From NCBI RefSeq assembly GCF_003143935.1, contig NZ_QFRX01000001.1:5835816-5899815 (forward strand): DNA of 64,000 bases, given 5' to 3'. The stretch is from Streptomyces sp. Act143 (GTDB lineage: Bacteria > Actinomycetota > Actinomycetes > Streptomycetales > Streptomycetaceae). A model generated the notes under the pieces. That model worked only from the letters and a program-made list of their open reading frames with translations, made no database searches and was not told the origin of the DNA. A program made the position numbers and the translations under genes. This document shows positions 7,181 through 14,981 of this stretch, piece after piece; positions within the stretch are counted from its first letter, which is position 1, and every line of letters begins with the position of its first letter.

Positions 7181-8230
7181 ATGGCGGATGCCAAGGTCAT
7201 TCCGTTCGACGACGACAGGTCCCGCGGGGCCGCCGTGCAGCGGCCGTCGCGGCGCCGAGGTACGGGGAGTCGGCGCAAGGAGTCCTCGCTGGTCCGTGAG
7301 GTCCAGCCCCTGCCCAGCAGGGCGCCGACGCAGGATGATGTCCCTGTGACGCGTGAGGAACAACCGCCGCCGGCCAGGCCGCAGGACGAGGGCGGTATCG
7401 AGCGGCGTATCGCCGGTGGTCTGTCGTTCCTGCGCCGCCGCCTCACTGGGGACTACGACGTCGACGACTTCGGTTACGACGAGGAGCTCACCGACCAGGT
7501 CCTGATGTCCCTGCTGCGGCCGGTGTACGAGAAGTACTTCCGGGTCGAGGTGAAGGGCATCGAGAACATCCCGGCGCAGGGCGGCGCGCTGATCGTCGCC
7601 AACCATTCCGGGACGCTGCCGCTGGACGGCCTGATGATGCAGGTCGCGGTGCACGACAACCATCCCGCGGGGCGGCACCTGCGCCTGCTGGCGGCAGACC
7701 TGGTCTTCATGCTGCCGGTGGTCAACGAGCTGGCCCGCAAGCTCGGCCACACCCTGGCCTGCGCTGAGGACGCCGAACGGCTCCTCGGCCAGGGCGAGTT
7801 GGTGGGGGTGATGCCGGAGGGCTTCAAGGGCATCGGCAAGCCGTTCAGCGAGCGCTACAAGCTCCAGCGCTTCGGCCGCGGCGGCTTCGTCTCGACGGCC
7901 CTGCGCAAGGGCGCCCCGATCATCCCGTGCTCGATCGTGGGCGCGGAGGAGATCTACCCGATGATCGGCAACGCCAAGACGCTGGCCCGCCTCCTGGGCT
8001 TCCCGTACTTCCCGCTGACGCCGACCTTCCCGTGGCTCGGCCCGCTCGGCGCGATCCCGCTGCCGACGAAGTGGACGATCCAGTTCGGCGAGCCGATCCA
8101 CACGGACGGCTATCCGCCGGAGGCGGCGGAGGACCCGATGCTGATGTTCAACCTGACGGACCAGGTGCGGGAGCAGATCCAGCACACGCTGTACAAGCTG
8201 CTGGTGCAGCGGCGGTCGGTGTTCTTCTAG
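7181..8230 (+). CDS. lysophospholipid/1-acylglycerol-3-phosphate acyltransferase family protein
   Basis: A 349-residue PlsC-family acyltransferase. The catalytic NHxxxxD motif is NHSGTLPLD (about residues 141-149), and the phosphate-binding block is PEGFKGIGKPFSERYKL. The first 75 residues are a disordered, arginine- and proline-rich extension not found in short PlsC proteins. The family esterifies lysophosphatidic acid or similar acceptors at the membrane. It is the second gene of an operon with the epimerase and ends at a large palindrome shared with rsbN. Start ATG 7181 follows GAGGAG. Confidence 0.85.
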   Translation: MADAKVIPFDDDRSRGAAVQRPSRRRGTGSRRKESSLVREVQPLPSRAPTQDDVPVTREEQPPPARPQDEGGIERRIAGGLSFLRRRLTGDYDVDDFGYDEELTDQVLMSLLRPVYEKYFRVEVKGIENIPAQGGALIVANHSGTLPLDGLMMQVAVHDNHPAGRHLRLLAADLVFMLPVVNELARKLGHTLACAEDAERLLGQGELVGVMPEGFKGIGKPFSERYKLQRFGRGGFVSTALRKGAPIIPCSIVGAEEIYPMIGNAKTLARLLGFPYFPLTPTFPWLGPLGAIPLPTKWTIQFGEPIHTDGYPPEAAEDPMLMFNLTDQVREQIQHTLYKLLVQRRSVFF

Positions 8231-8236
8231 CCGGTC

Positions 8237-8286
8237 GTACGACGATGGGGGCGCCCTCCCCGGGGAGGGCGCCCCCATCGTCGTAC
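8237..8286. terminator. 50-base perfect palindrome, bidirectional terminator
   Basis: The two 25-base halves (8237-8261 and 8262-8286) are exact inverse complements with no spacer. It sits 6 bases after the acyltransferase stop codon and 8 bases beyond the rsbN stop codon on the other strand, so it should terminate both converging transcripts. In RNA the central bases would form a minimal loop. Confidence 0.88.
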
Positions 8287-8294
8287 CGCTGTGC

Positions 8295-9527
8295 CTAGTT
8301 GGCGTCTTCGCTGTCGATTCCCAGGCCCGGCAGCAGGCCCGGCAGGAGCGGGGAGATGGTGACCTCCGGCTCGTTGGTCGGCGTGGTGGAGGGGGAGGCG
8401 GTGCTTCCCGTCTCCGGTGGGTCGAGGAGGCCGCCGGTGTTGCCGCCGAGGAGGCCGTCCTCGCTGCCGGACGTGGCGGAGTGGCTGGGGCTGCCGGAGT
8501 CGGTGCCCGTGCCGTCCGAGGTGCCCTTGCCCTTGCTCGGTGCCGTGGAACGGTCGGAGCCGGACGCGCCCGTGGACGCCGTACCGGAACCGCCTTGCCT
8601 GTTGCCTGTGCCGCCGCCCTTCGTGGGGGGCTGGGGGAGCAGGGACTCGAGCGGGGCGACCTCTTCGTCTATGGCGTCGAACACCGACGACACCTGCTGA
8701 CTGACGTCGCCCAGCTGGACGGGGAGGCGGTCACGGAGGGCGCCCCAGACCTCGCGGTGCGAGCGCGAGAAGGAGGAGAGGGCCTGGATGGGGCCGAGGG
8801 AGTCCGGGTCGCGTTCGTACGCCTCGTGCAGCAGGCGGTGGCCTTCGGAGGCGTCGTGCTGCATGCCGAACAGGGCACGGCGGATCTCGCCCAGCGACTC
8901 GTGGTCCAACTGGCCGCCGCGGTCGCGGTCCATCAGGCGACGGGCCTCGTTGAGCCGGGTGGAGGCCTGGTCGAGATAGGACTGGCCGCGTTCGTCGTCA
9001 CCGTCGGACAGGTAGTTGAGCTTGAAGTCCTCGATGCCGCGCTTGAGGCCGTAGAGGGAGTCGCCCGGGAGGGCGTCCGAACTGGCCGCTGCGACTCCGC
9101 CGAAGGCTCCGGCGGCCACCCCGACACTGAGCCCGCCGGCGGCGAGACCCTTGGTGAGCCGGGAACGCGGTCGCAGTTTGCCCAGTCCGGTCGCCCGGTG
9201 GGCGCCCCGCGCGCGATGCGAGCGCTGCTCGGGCACCGACGCGTTGCCTGCCTCGCCTCCGACGGTGCCCTCTTGGAGCATGGCCTCGAACGCTGCCACC
9301 AGCTGGGCCCGCTGGACGACCTTGACCTCGGGATCCAGCTCCGGCTTCGGCAGCTCGCCGAGACATTCCGTGAGGGCCAGCATGCGCCCCTGCTCGGTCT
9401 GTTCGGCGGCGGCCGGGTCGGGCGCCGGTCCTTCGGCCTCTTGGGCCGCCGTGCCCCGGTCGGACTGGTCCTCCAGGGCCTGGGCGAAGGCGTTCGCCCG
9501 CCGGTGCGCCGATACGTTCGCGATCAC
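8295..9527 (-). CDS. rsbN: RsbN, membrane anti-sigma factor for BldN
   Basis: A 410-residue single-pass membrane protein. The N-terminal cytoplasmic part (about residues 1-125) contains VIANVSAHRRANAFAQAL and LDPEVKVVQRAQLVAAFEAML, the anti-sigma domain region; the transmembrane helix is GGLSVGVAAGAFGGVAAA. Outside follow a DUF5667-like helical segment (GDSLYGLKRGIEDFKL) and a low-complexity Ser/Gly/Thr tail. RsbN holds BldN inactive until sporulation. GTG 9527 was chosen over GTG 9536 because GGAGG lies 8 bases upstream of it and abuts the other. The gene is directly downstream of bldN and has a BldN-type promoter. Confidence 0.87.
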   Translation of the reverse strand: MIANVSAHRRANAFAQALEDQSDRGTAAQEAEGPAPDPAAAEQTEQGRMLALTECLGELPKPELDPEVKVVQRAQLVAAFEAMLQEGTVGGEAGNASVPEQRSHRARGAHRATGLGKLRPRSRLTKGLAAGGLSVGVAAGAFGGVAAASSDALPGDSLYGLKRGIEDFKLNYLSDGDDERGQSYLDQASTRLNEARRLMDRDRGGQLDHESLGEIRRALFGMQHDASEGHRLLHEAYERDPDSLGPIQALSSFSRSHREVWGALRDRLPVQLGDVSQQVSSVFDAIDEEVAPLESLLPQPPTKGGGTGNRQGGSGTASTGASGSDRSTAPSKGKGTSDGTGTDSGSPSHSATSGSEDGLLGGNTGGLLDPPETGSTASPSTTPTNEPEVTISPLLPGLLPGLGIDSEDAN

Positions 9528-9657
9528 TGGCGGCACCTCCTCTCGTCATGACGGTCGACTCCCCAGGGGGTCCTGAGGGTTGCACGCCCTGACCGCATGC
9601 ACACGATCGAGTGATCGAAGTCGGCCGGGGAGTGACCACAGGGAGCCTGCATCCCGC

Positions 9658-9686
9658 ACAACGAGCGGCGCGGCACTTGGGTTACG
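9658..9686 (-). promoter_or_regulatory. BldN-type ECF sigma promoter of rsbN
   Basis: Read on the minus strand, -35 CGTAAC (9686-9681) and -10 CGTTGT (9663-9658) are 17 bases apart. The published BldN consensus is close to CGTAAC, 16 bases, CGTTGA. Transcription would begin near 9651 and leave a leader of about 125 bases before rsbN, giving BldN control over its own inhibitor. Confidence 0.6.
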
Positions 9687-9782
9687 GACTGCGGATGATC
9701 GGATCGCGAAGTCAACAGACTTTAACTGACCGTGAGTTGGGCGTGGCAGAAAGTGGCGGAGAGTGGCGGAGGGCGGCCGGGG

Positions 9783-10556
9783 TCAGCGGGCGTCGTCCGG
9801 GAGGAGCCGGGCGAGGGTGCGGACGGCCCGGTACTGGAGGGTCTTGATGGCGCCCTCGTTCTTGCCCATCACGCGCGCGGTCTCGGCGACGGACAGGCCC
9901 TGGAGGAAGCGGAGCGTCACGCACTCCTGCTGCTGCGGGTTGAGGCGGCGGACCGCGTCCAGGAGGGCGGCGTTGGAGAGGGACTCCAGGACCGAGTCCT
10001 CCGGGGAGCGCTCGACCTCGTTGGCGTCGAGCATCTCGCCGGTGGTCACCTCCAGGCGGAAGCGGCTCGACTTGAAGTGGTCGGCGACGAGGTTGCGGGC
10101 GATGGTCACCAGCCAGGCGCCGAAGTCGCGGCCCTGCCAGGTGAAGGTGCCGATCCTGCGCAGCGCCCGCAGGAACGTCTCACTGGTGAGGTCCTCGGCG
10201 GTCGCCTTGCCGCCCACGCGGTAGTAGATGTACCGGTAGACGGTGTCGCTGTACTGGTCGTAGAGCCGCCCGAACGCGTCGGCCTCGCCGGCCTGGGCGC
10301 GTTCGACGAGGTCCATCATCCGGGCGCTGTCGCTGTCCGCGGCGGGACGGCGGGCGGTGGTGGCGGCGCCGGCCGAGCGTCCCCTTCTGCCGACGGCTGC
10401 GCTGCTCTCGGCCAGTGCGTAGCACGGGCCGGTTGGTGCGGTGGCTACGGCAAGGGCGGGGACGGCGTACGCGGTGGGGACGAAGCGCATGAGGTTGGTG
10501 ACCGTCGCGCGCAGCGTAGCCAGGCCCGAGGCGTCAACCCCGACGTGTGAGTACAC
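9783..10556 (-). CDS. bldN: BldN, developmental ECF sigma factor (pro-protein)
   Basis: A 257-residue ECF sigma factor. Residues 1 to about 76 are the pro-sequence (MYSHVGVDASGLATLRATV), known in BldN to be removed by proteolysis. Region 2 spans DLVERAQAGEADAFGRLYDQY to TSETFLRALRRIG, and region 4 ends in the helix-turn-helix LSVAETARVMGKNEGAIKTL. BldN directs chaplin, rodlin and bldM genes for aerial growth. GTG 10556 has a GGGAG ribosome-binding site. rsbN lies downstream with a 255-base gap holding the rsbN promoter. Confidence 0.95.
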   Translation of the reverse strand: MYSHVGVDASGLATLRATVTNLMRFVPTAYAVPALAVATAPTGPCYALAESSAAVGRRGRSAGAATTARRPAADSDSARMMDLVERAQAGEADAFGRLYDQYSDTVYRYIYYRVGGKATAEDLTSETFLRALRRIGTFTWQGRDFGAWLVTIARNLVADHFKSSRFRLEVTTGEMLDANEVERSPEDSVLESLSNAALLDAVRRLNPQQQECVTLRFLQGLSVAETARVMGKNEGAIKTLQYRAVRTLARLLPDDAR

Positions 10557-10879
10557 GGGACTCCCAGAGGCAGAGCTTCCATCACGTGCAGTGCGGGACC
10601 GTTCACCCGTCGTAGCGACGGAGGGGTACCGGATTGCGTCTGAGGAGAATAACGCTTCGTGCAGGCACTGCTACACCCAGTTGCTCTATTCATCGATTAC
10701 GTCGCTTCTGTAACCGATTGATGCCCTCTCAAGTACCGCAGAGTGACCGGTTGTTGATCGCTTTGGATCGGGTTTCGGTCAGGAGCGGGGCGTGTTGTGG
10801 CCGTGTGCCGACAAGAGGACTGGATGAGGGTGGTGGGGGGTATCGCTCGTCTTTTGGGAGGACAGAAGACAAAGCCCAC
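10557..10879. other. bldN upstream region
   Basis: No gene is supported in these 323 bases between the HAD-IB phosphatase and bldN. On the minus strand a TATTCT -10-like hexamer lies at 10651-10646, about 90 bases from the bldN start, with a poor -35. Possible BldD half-sites are TCACC at 10603-10607 and AGTGA at 10742-10746, but they are too far apart to call one operator. bldN is known to be repressed by BldD. Confidence 0.4.
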
Positions 10880-11824
10880 TTACCGGCGGCGGCGATGCAA
10901 AGCGATCGCCGCTGCGGTTCCTCCTGCCACCGCTCCCACTCCGGCCGCCGCCGGGATGCCCACCTTCGCGGCCTTCCTCCCGGTGCGGTAATCGCGCAAA
11001 CGCCAGTCCAGTTGGCGGGCGTGCTTGCGCAGCTTTGTGTCCGGGTTGATCGCGTAGGGGTGGCCGACCAGGGAGAGCATGGGGATGTCGTTGTGGCTGT
11101 CGCTGTAGGCGGCGCAGCGGGAGAGGTCCAGGCCCTCCGCCGACGCCAACGCGCGTACCGCTTCCGCCTTCGCGGGCCCGTGCAGGGGTTCGCCGACCAG
11201 CTTGCCGGTGTAGACGCCGTCCACGGATTCCGCGACCGTGCCCAGCGCGCCGGTCAGGCCGAGACGGCGGGCGATCACCTGGGCGATCTCCACCGGTGCC
11301 GCGGTGACGAGCCACACCTTCTGGCCCGCGTCCAGGTGGGCCTGGGCGAGGGCGCGGGTGCCGGGCCAGATGCGCTCGGCCATGTACTCGTCGTAGATCT
11401 CCTCGCCGATGGACATCAACTCGGAGACGCGGTGGCCCTGGACGATGGAGAGCGCCGAGTCGCGGGCCTCCTGCATGTGCTCCGGGTCCTCGATGCCGGC
11501 CAGCCTGAACCACGCCTGCTGCCAGGCGAACCTGGCGAGGTCGCGGGTCTCGAAGAACTTCCGCTTGTACAGGCCCCGGCCGAAGTGGAACAGCGAGGCG
11601 CCCTGCATCACGGTGTTGTCGAGGTCGAAGAAGGCGGCTGCCTTGTCGTCGCCGAGTACCGGGAACTCCGGTTCCTCGCCCGGGCCGGGGCCCGGCGCGG
11701 AGGTCTCCTCGACCTCCTGCTCCTGTGACGACTTGCGCGCGGCCTCCGCCGAGGCCTCGCCTGCCAACACGCTCCGCGCCGTGGCGGAGCGCCTACGGGG
11801 AGTGAGCCATCCGAGAGCGGCCAT
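10880..11824 (-). CDS. HAD-IB family phosphatase, morphogenesis-associated family
   Basis: A 314-residue SerB-like HAD-IB enzyme. Motif I AFFDLDNTVMQGASL supplies the nucleophilic aspartate near residue 67, motif II is WLVTAAPVEIA, and motif IV is SDSHNDIPML. A cap with a long FHFGRGLYKRKFF helix lies between. The C-terminal AAAGVGAVAGGTAAAIAL followed by RRRR looks like a membrane anchor with a cytoplasmic tail. Streptomyces homologues have been described as inhibitors of morphological differentiation, which suits the bldN neighbourhood; the substrate is unknown. The N-terminal 55 residues are charged and probably disordered. Confidence 0.83.
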   Translation of the reverse strand: MAALGWLTPRRRSATARSVLAGEASAEAARKSSQEQEVEETSAPGPGPGEEPEFPVLGDDKAAAFFDLDNTVMQGASLFHFGRGLYKRKFFETRDLARFAWQQAWFRLAGIEDPEHMQEARDSALSIVQGHRVSELMSIGEEIYDEYMAERIWPGTRALAQAHLDAGQKVWLVTAAPVEIAQVIARRLGLTGALGTVAESVDGVYTGKLVGEPLHGPAKAEAVRALASAEGLDLSRCAAYSDSHNDIPMLSLVGHPYAINPDTKLRKHARQLDWRLRDYRTGRKAAKVGIPAAAGVGAVAGGTAAAIALHRRRR

Positions 11825-11942
11825 GGCGTGAGCATAGCCAGTTTGTTCGGGGGTTCCGGAGTCGAGAGGTTTGGAGGGTGTGAACTCTCCGAGACTCTGT
11901 CGTTAAAGAACTGCTCGCAGGCCGGTTGGGGGGCGCGGGACA

Positions 11943-12230
11943 ATGGCTGGTATGAGCCCCCTTTTCCGCCGGAAGTCCTCCGCAGCGCCCCAGGACAGGC
12001 TGGTCACCCTCATCCGCAAGCCCGGCTGTCATCTGTGTGATGACGCACAACTCGTCGTGGAGAAGGTGTGCGGCGAACTCGGTGCGACGTGGGAGCAGAA
12101 GGACATCTCCGCAGATCAGGCGCTGCACGACCAGTACTGGGAGCAGATTCCCGTCGTACTCGTCGATGGTGAACAGCACACGTTCTGGCGGGTGGACGAA
12201 GATCGACTGAGGCGGGCACTGACCGAGTAG
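11943..12230 (+). CDS. glutaredoxin-like (DUF836) thiol protein
   Basis: A 95-residue thioredoxin-fold protein with a CHLC redox motif in IRKPGCHLCDDAQ (about residues 26-38) and the cis-proline segment EQIPVVLVDG. It belongs to the short glutaredoxin-like DUF836 group, whose members lack the glutathione site; mycothiol is the low-molecular-weight thiol in this genus. ATG 11943 is used, but ATG 11952 would give MSPLFRRKS and is equally possible. It diverges from the HAD-IB phosphatase and points into rex, so a redox role with rex is plausible but inferred. Confidence 0.82.
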   Translation: MAGMSPLFRRKSSAAPQDRLVTLIRKPGCHLCDDAQLVVEKVCGELGATWEQKDISADQALHDQYWEQIPVVLVDGEQHTFWRVDEDRLRRALTE

Positions 12231-12370
12231 TCCAAACGATCCGCAAACTCGCTTAGGATCGTTGGCGGCTTGGCCTTGGGGGTGGGATTCGTGAGGAGAG
12301 TGACCCGTTTTGCCCTCGAGACAGCAGTGCGTGACCCCGGTCACGTTGGCCGGGCAAATCGGACACCATC

Positions 12371-12400
12371 TTTGTGCACGCGTTCACAAAGACATAGCCT
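12371..12400 (+). promoter_or_regulatory. Rex operator and rex-hemACD promoter
   Basis: TTGTGCACGCGTTCACAA at 12372-12389 is a near-perfect inverted repeat matching the Rex operator (TTGTGAA, spacer, TTCACAA) with one asymmetric base; flanking T and A extend it to 20 bases. It covers a -35 candidate TTGTGC (12372-12377) followed after 17 bases by a -10 TAGCCT (12395-12400). Rex bound with NAD+ would block this promoter, so low NADH represses and high NADH derepresses the haem genes. Confidence 0.88.
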
Positions 12401-12465
12401 GCATTCGACGGGGCGGTCTAGGTACGTGTGACCGCCTGCAGCCCCGCTCTACCCGCAGGAGCACC

Positions 12466-13230
12466 GTGGCAACTGGCCGAACTCACCGACCGGCGACCCG
12501 TAGCCGAGGGATTCCCGAGGCCACCGTCGCCAGGCTTCCGCTGTACCTCCGCGCGCTGACCGCACTGTCGGAACGCTCGGTTCCCACGGTCTCCTCCGAG
12601 GAGCTCGCGGCCGCGGCGGGGGTCAACTCCGCGAAGCTGCGCAAGGACTTCTCCTACCTCGGTTCTTACGGAACGCGTGGTGTCGGGTACGACGTCGAGT
12701 ATCTCGTCTACCAGATCTCCCGTGAGCTCGGGCTCACCCAGGACTGGCCGGTCGTGATCGTCGGTATCGGTAACCTCGGCGCCGCCCTCGCCAATTACGG
12801 CGGGTTCGCCTCCCGTGGTTTCCGGGTGGCCGCGCTCATCGACGCCGACCCGGCGATGGCCGGGAAGCCGGTCGCGGGCATGCCCGTGCAGCACACCGAT
12901 GATCTGGAGAAGATCATCGAGGACAACGGCGTGAGCATCGGCGTCATCGCGACCCCGGCCGGTGCCGCGCAGCAGGTCTGTGACCGGCTGGTGGCGGCCG
13001 GTGTCACCTCGATCCTGAACTTCGCGCCGACCGTGCTGTCCGTCCCGGACGGCGTCGACGTGCGCAAGGTGGATCTGTCGATCGAACTCCAGATCCTCGC
13101 CTTCCACGAGCAGCGCAAGGCCGGCGAGGAGGCCGCCGGTGCCGACGGCGCCGCCCCGGCCGTCGCCGCGCGCGGTGAGTCCGCCGACCAGGGACCCGAC
13201 GGGGACGTACCCGCCGTGATGCCGGCATGA
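12466..13230 (+). CDS. rex: Rex, NADH/NAD+-sensing repressor
   Basis: A 254-residue redox repressor. The N-terminal winged helix (IPEATVARLPLYLRALTAL to SAKLRKDFSYLGSYG) binds the operator; the Rossmann domain begins at VVIVGIGNLGAALANY and has the acidic end of strand 2 at LIDADP. The C-terminal SIELQILAFHEQRK is the domain-swapped helix. Residues after about 220 form an Ala/Gly-rich tail. Rex represses respiratory genes such as cydABCD and its own operon when NADH is low. Start GTG 12466 follows AGGAG; upstream frame is operator sequence. The stop overlaps hemA (ATGA). Confidence 0.96.
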   Translation: MATGRTHRPATRSRGIPEATVARLPLYLRALTALSERSVPTVSSEELAAAAGVNSAKLRKDFSYLGSYGTRGVGYDVEYLVYQISRELGLTQDWPVVIVGIGNLGAALANYGGFASRGFRVAALIDADPAMAGKPVAGMPVQHTDDLEKIIEDNGVSIGVIATPAGAAQQVCDRLVAAGVTSILNFAPTVLSVPDGVDVRKVDLSIELQILAFHEQRKAGEEAAGADGAAPAVAARGESADQGPDGDVPAVMPA

Positions 13231-14981
13231 GTCTCCTCGTCGTAGGGCTGAGCCACCGCAGCGCCCCGGTCAGCGTGCTGGAGCGGGCGGCGCTCCACGC
13301 CGACGCGCAGATCAAGCTGCTCCAGGACACGGTCGCCGCGGAGCCGGCCGCCGAGGCCGCGGTGCTCGCCACCTGCAACCGCATCGAGCTGTACGCCGAC
13401 GTCGACAAGTTCCACGCCGGTGTCGCCGAGCTGTCCACGCTGCTCGCCCAGCACAGCGGGGTGGGGCTCGACGAGCTCACTCCCTATCTGTACGTGCACT
13501 ACGAGGACCGGGCCGTCCATCACCTGTTCTCCGTCGCCTGCGGGCTCGACTCCATGGTCGTCGGGGAGGGGCAGATCCTCGGGCAGATCAAGGACTCCCT
13601 CGCCAAGGCGCAGGACCTGCACACCGCCGGGCGGCTGCTGAACGATCTCTTCCAGCAGGCGCTGCGGGTCGGCAAGCGGGCGCACTCCGAGACCGGGATC
13701 GACCGGGCGGGGCAGTCGCTGGTCACCTTCGGGCTGGAGCAGCTCGCTGCGGGGGGTGAGGTCGCGGACTGGGCTCGGGGGAAGAAGGCGCTGGTCATCG
13801 GGGCCGGGTCGATGTCCTCGCTGGCCGCGGCCACGCTGGTGCGGGCCGGGGTCGGTGAGGTGGTCATCGCCAACCGGACCGCGGAGCGGGCCGAGCGGCT
13901 GGCCGAGATCCTCAATGACGGGGCGTCCTCTCCTGGGGACGTGGTGGCCCGCGCGGTACCGATGGATGCGGTGCCGGGCGAGCTGACACGTGCCGATGTC
14001 GTGGTGTCTTGTACGGGCGCGACGGGGCTGGTGCTCACCGGGGACGCCGTTTCGGTGGCTGTCGGTGGGCGGGTGCCGGACGTGGGGGCCGGGGGCGGGG
14101 GCGTCGCGCAGCCCGGCGCTGACGGGGTGCCGCCTGCGCCCACCCGTGCCGCCCTAGGCGGCACGAATGCCCGCAGCTTGGCGGACCGGAATGCCGCAGG
14201 CTCCGCGGATGACGAGAACTGTCCGCTCGATCTGAACGCCGTTCAGGCCACGCCCGGTTTCTCCGTGCTCGGGGAAGCCGCCGTCGCCGGGATGGCCGCC
14301 GCCGAGCTCGAGCAGCATGCCGCCTGGGTCGACAACGCGCCCCGGCCGCAGGGCTCCGGGTCCGTCGTCGACGAGGCCGAGGCCATCGCCGCGCTCGCCG
14401 CCGCCGCGGCCCGCGTCGGGCGGATTCCCGAGCGGCGTCGGCCCGAGCCGCCCGCCGAGGGGCCGCAGCCCGTCCTCTTCCTGCTCGACCTCGCCATGCC
14501 GCGGGACATCGACGCCGCCGTGCACCGGATCGCCGGGGTGCGGCTCGTGGACATCGAGTCGCTGGCCGAGGCTTCCGCCGACGCTCCCATGGCCGCCGAC
14601 GTCGATCAGGTGCGGCGGATCGTCGCCGATGAGGTGGCGGCCTTCGGGGCGGCGCTGCGGGCCGCGCACATCACGCCCACCGTCGTCGCGCTGCGCACCA
14701 TGGCCGCCGATGTCGTGGCCATGGAGATGGCGCGGCTGGAAGGCCGGCTGCCCGGGCTCGACGACAAGCACCGCGGCGAGATCACGCAGACCGTGAAGCG
14801 CGTGGTGGACAAGCTGCTGCACGCACCGACCGTACGGGTCAAGCAGCTCGCGGCCGAACCCGGCGGTGCCGGGTACGCGGACGCGCTGCGGACCCTGTTC
14901 GACCTCGACCAGGAGACGGTCGCCGCCGTCTCGCGGGCCGAGGACAGCACCACCGATGAGGAAGGCCGAGGGTCGGCATGA
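13227..14981 (+). CDS. hemA: glutamyl-tRNA reductase
   Basis: A 584-residue HemA that reduces glutamyl-tRNA to glutamate-1-semialdehyde. The catalytic cysteine is C50 in VLATCNRIELYA; SHRSAPVSVLERA lies at 9-21 and the NADPH loop is VIGAGSMSSLAA. The protein is about 160 residues longer than E. coli HemA because of an insertion between ATGLVLTGD and LFLLDLAMPRD (about residues 275-413). Part of that insertion (residues 300-317) is encoded by a REP-like palindrome (14124-14176). ATG 13227 overlaps the rex stop and the 3' end overlaps hemC, so the genes are translationally coupled. Confidence 0.95.
   Translation: MSLLVVGLSHRSAPVSVLERAALHADAQIKLLQDTVAAEPAAEAAVLATCNRIELYADVDKFHAGVAELSTLLAQHSGVGLDELTPYLYVHYEDRAVHHLFSVACGLDSMVVGEGQILGQIKDSLAKAQDLHTAGRLLNDLFQQALRVGKRAHSETGIDRAGQSLVTFGLEQLAAGGEVADWARGKKALVIGAGSMSSLAAATLVRAGVGEVVIANRTAERAERLAEILNDGASSPGDVVARAVPMDAVPGELTRADVVVSCTGATGLVLTGDAVSVAVGGRVPDVGAGGGGVAQPGADGVPPAPTRAALGGTNARSLADRNAAGSADDENCPLDLNAVQATPGFSVLGEAAVAGMAAAELEQHAAWVDNAPRPQGSGSVVDEAEAIAALAAAAARVGRIPERRRPEPPAEGPQPVLFLLDLAMPRDIDAAVHRIAGVRLVDIESLAEASADAPMAADVDQVRRIVADEVAAFGAALRAAHITPTVVALRTMAADVVAMEMARLEGRLPGLDDKHRGEITQTVKRVVDKLLHAPTVRVKQLAAEPGGAGYADALRTLFDLDQETVAAVSRAEDSTTDEEGRGSA
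14124..14176 (+). repeat. REP-like palindromic element, copy B, inside hemA
   Basis: A 53-base counterpart of 4155-4205. Outer arms GTGCCGCCT (14127-14135) and AGGCGGCAC (14156-14164) pair; an inner hairpin CGTGCCGCC (14145-14153), loop CTA, GGCGGCACG (14157-14165) also forms. Relative to copy A one extra base appears in both the left and the right outer arm, keeping the pairing. It is read in frame as part of the HemA insertion. Confidence 0.8.

Noticed and set aside
10603..10746. BldD operator for bldN
   Set aside because: Only separate half-sites are visible, about 135 bases apart; regulation by BldD is known from other species but no single convincing site can be placed here.
10818..10843. 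GACT-16 bases-GGGTAT, a SigB-like match
   Set aside because: It points away from bldN and into the antisense of the HAD-IB gene, with no gene to drive; probably chance.
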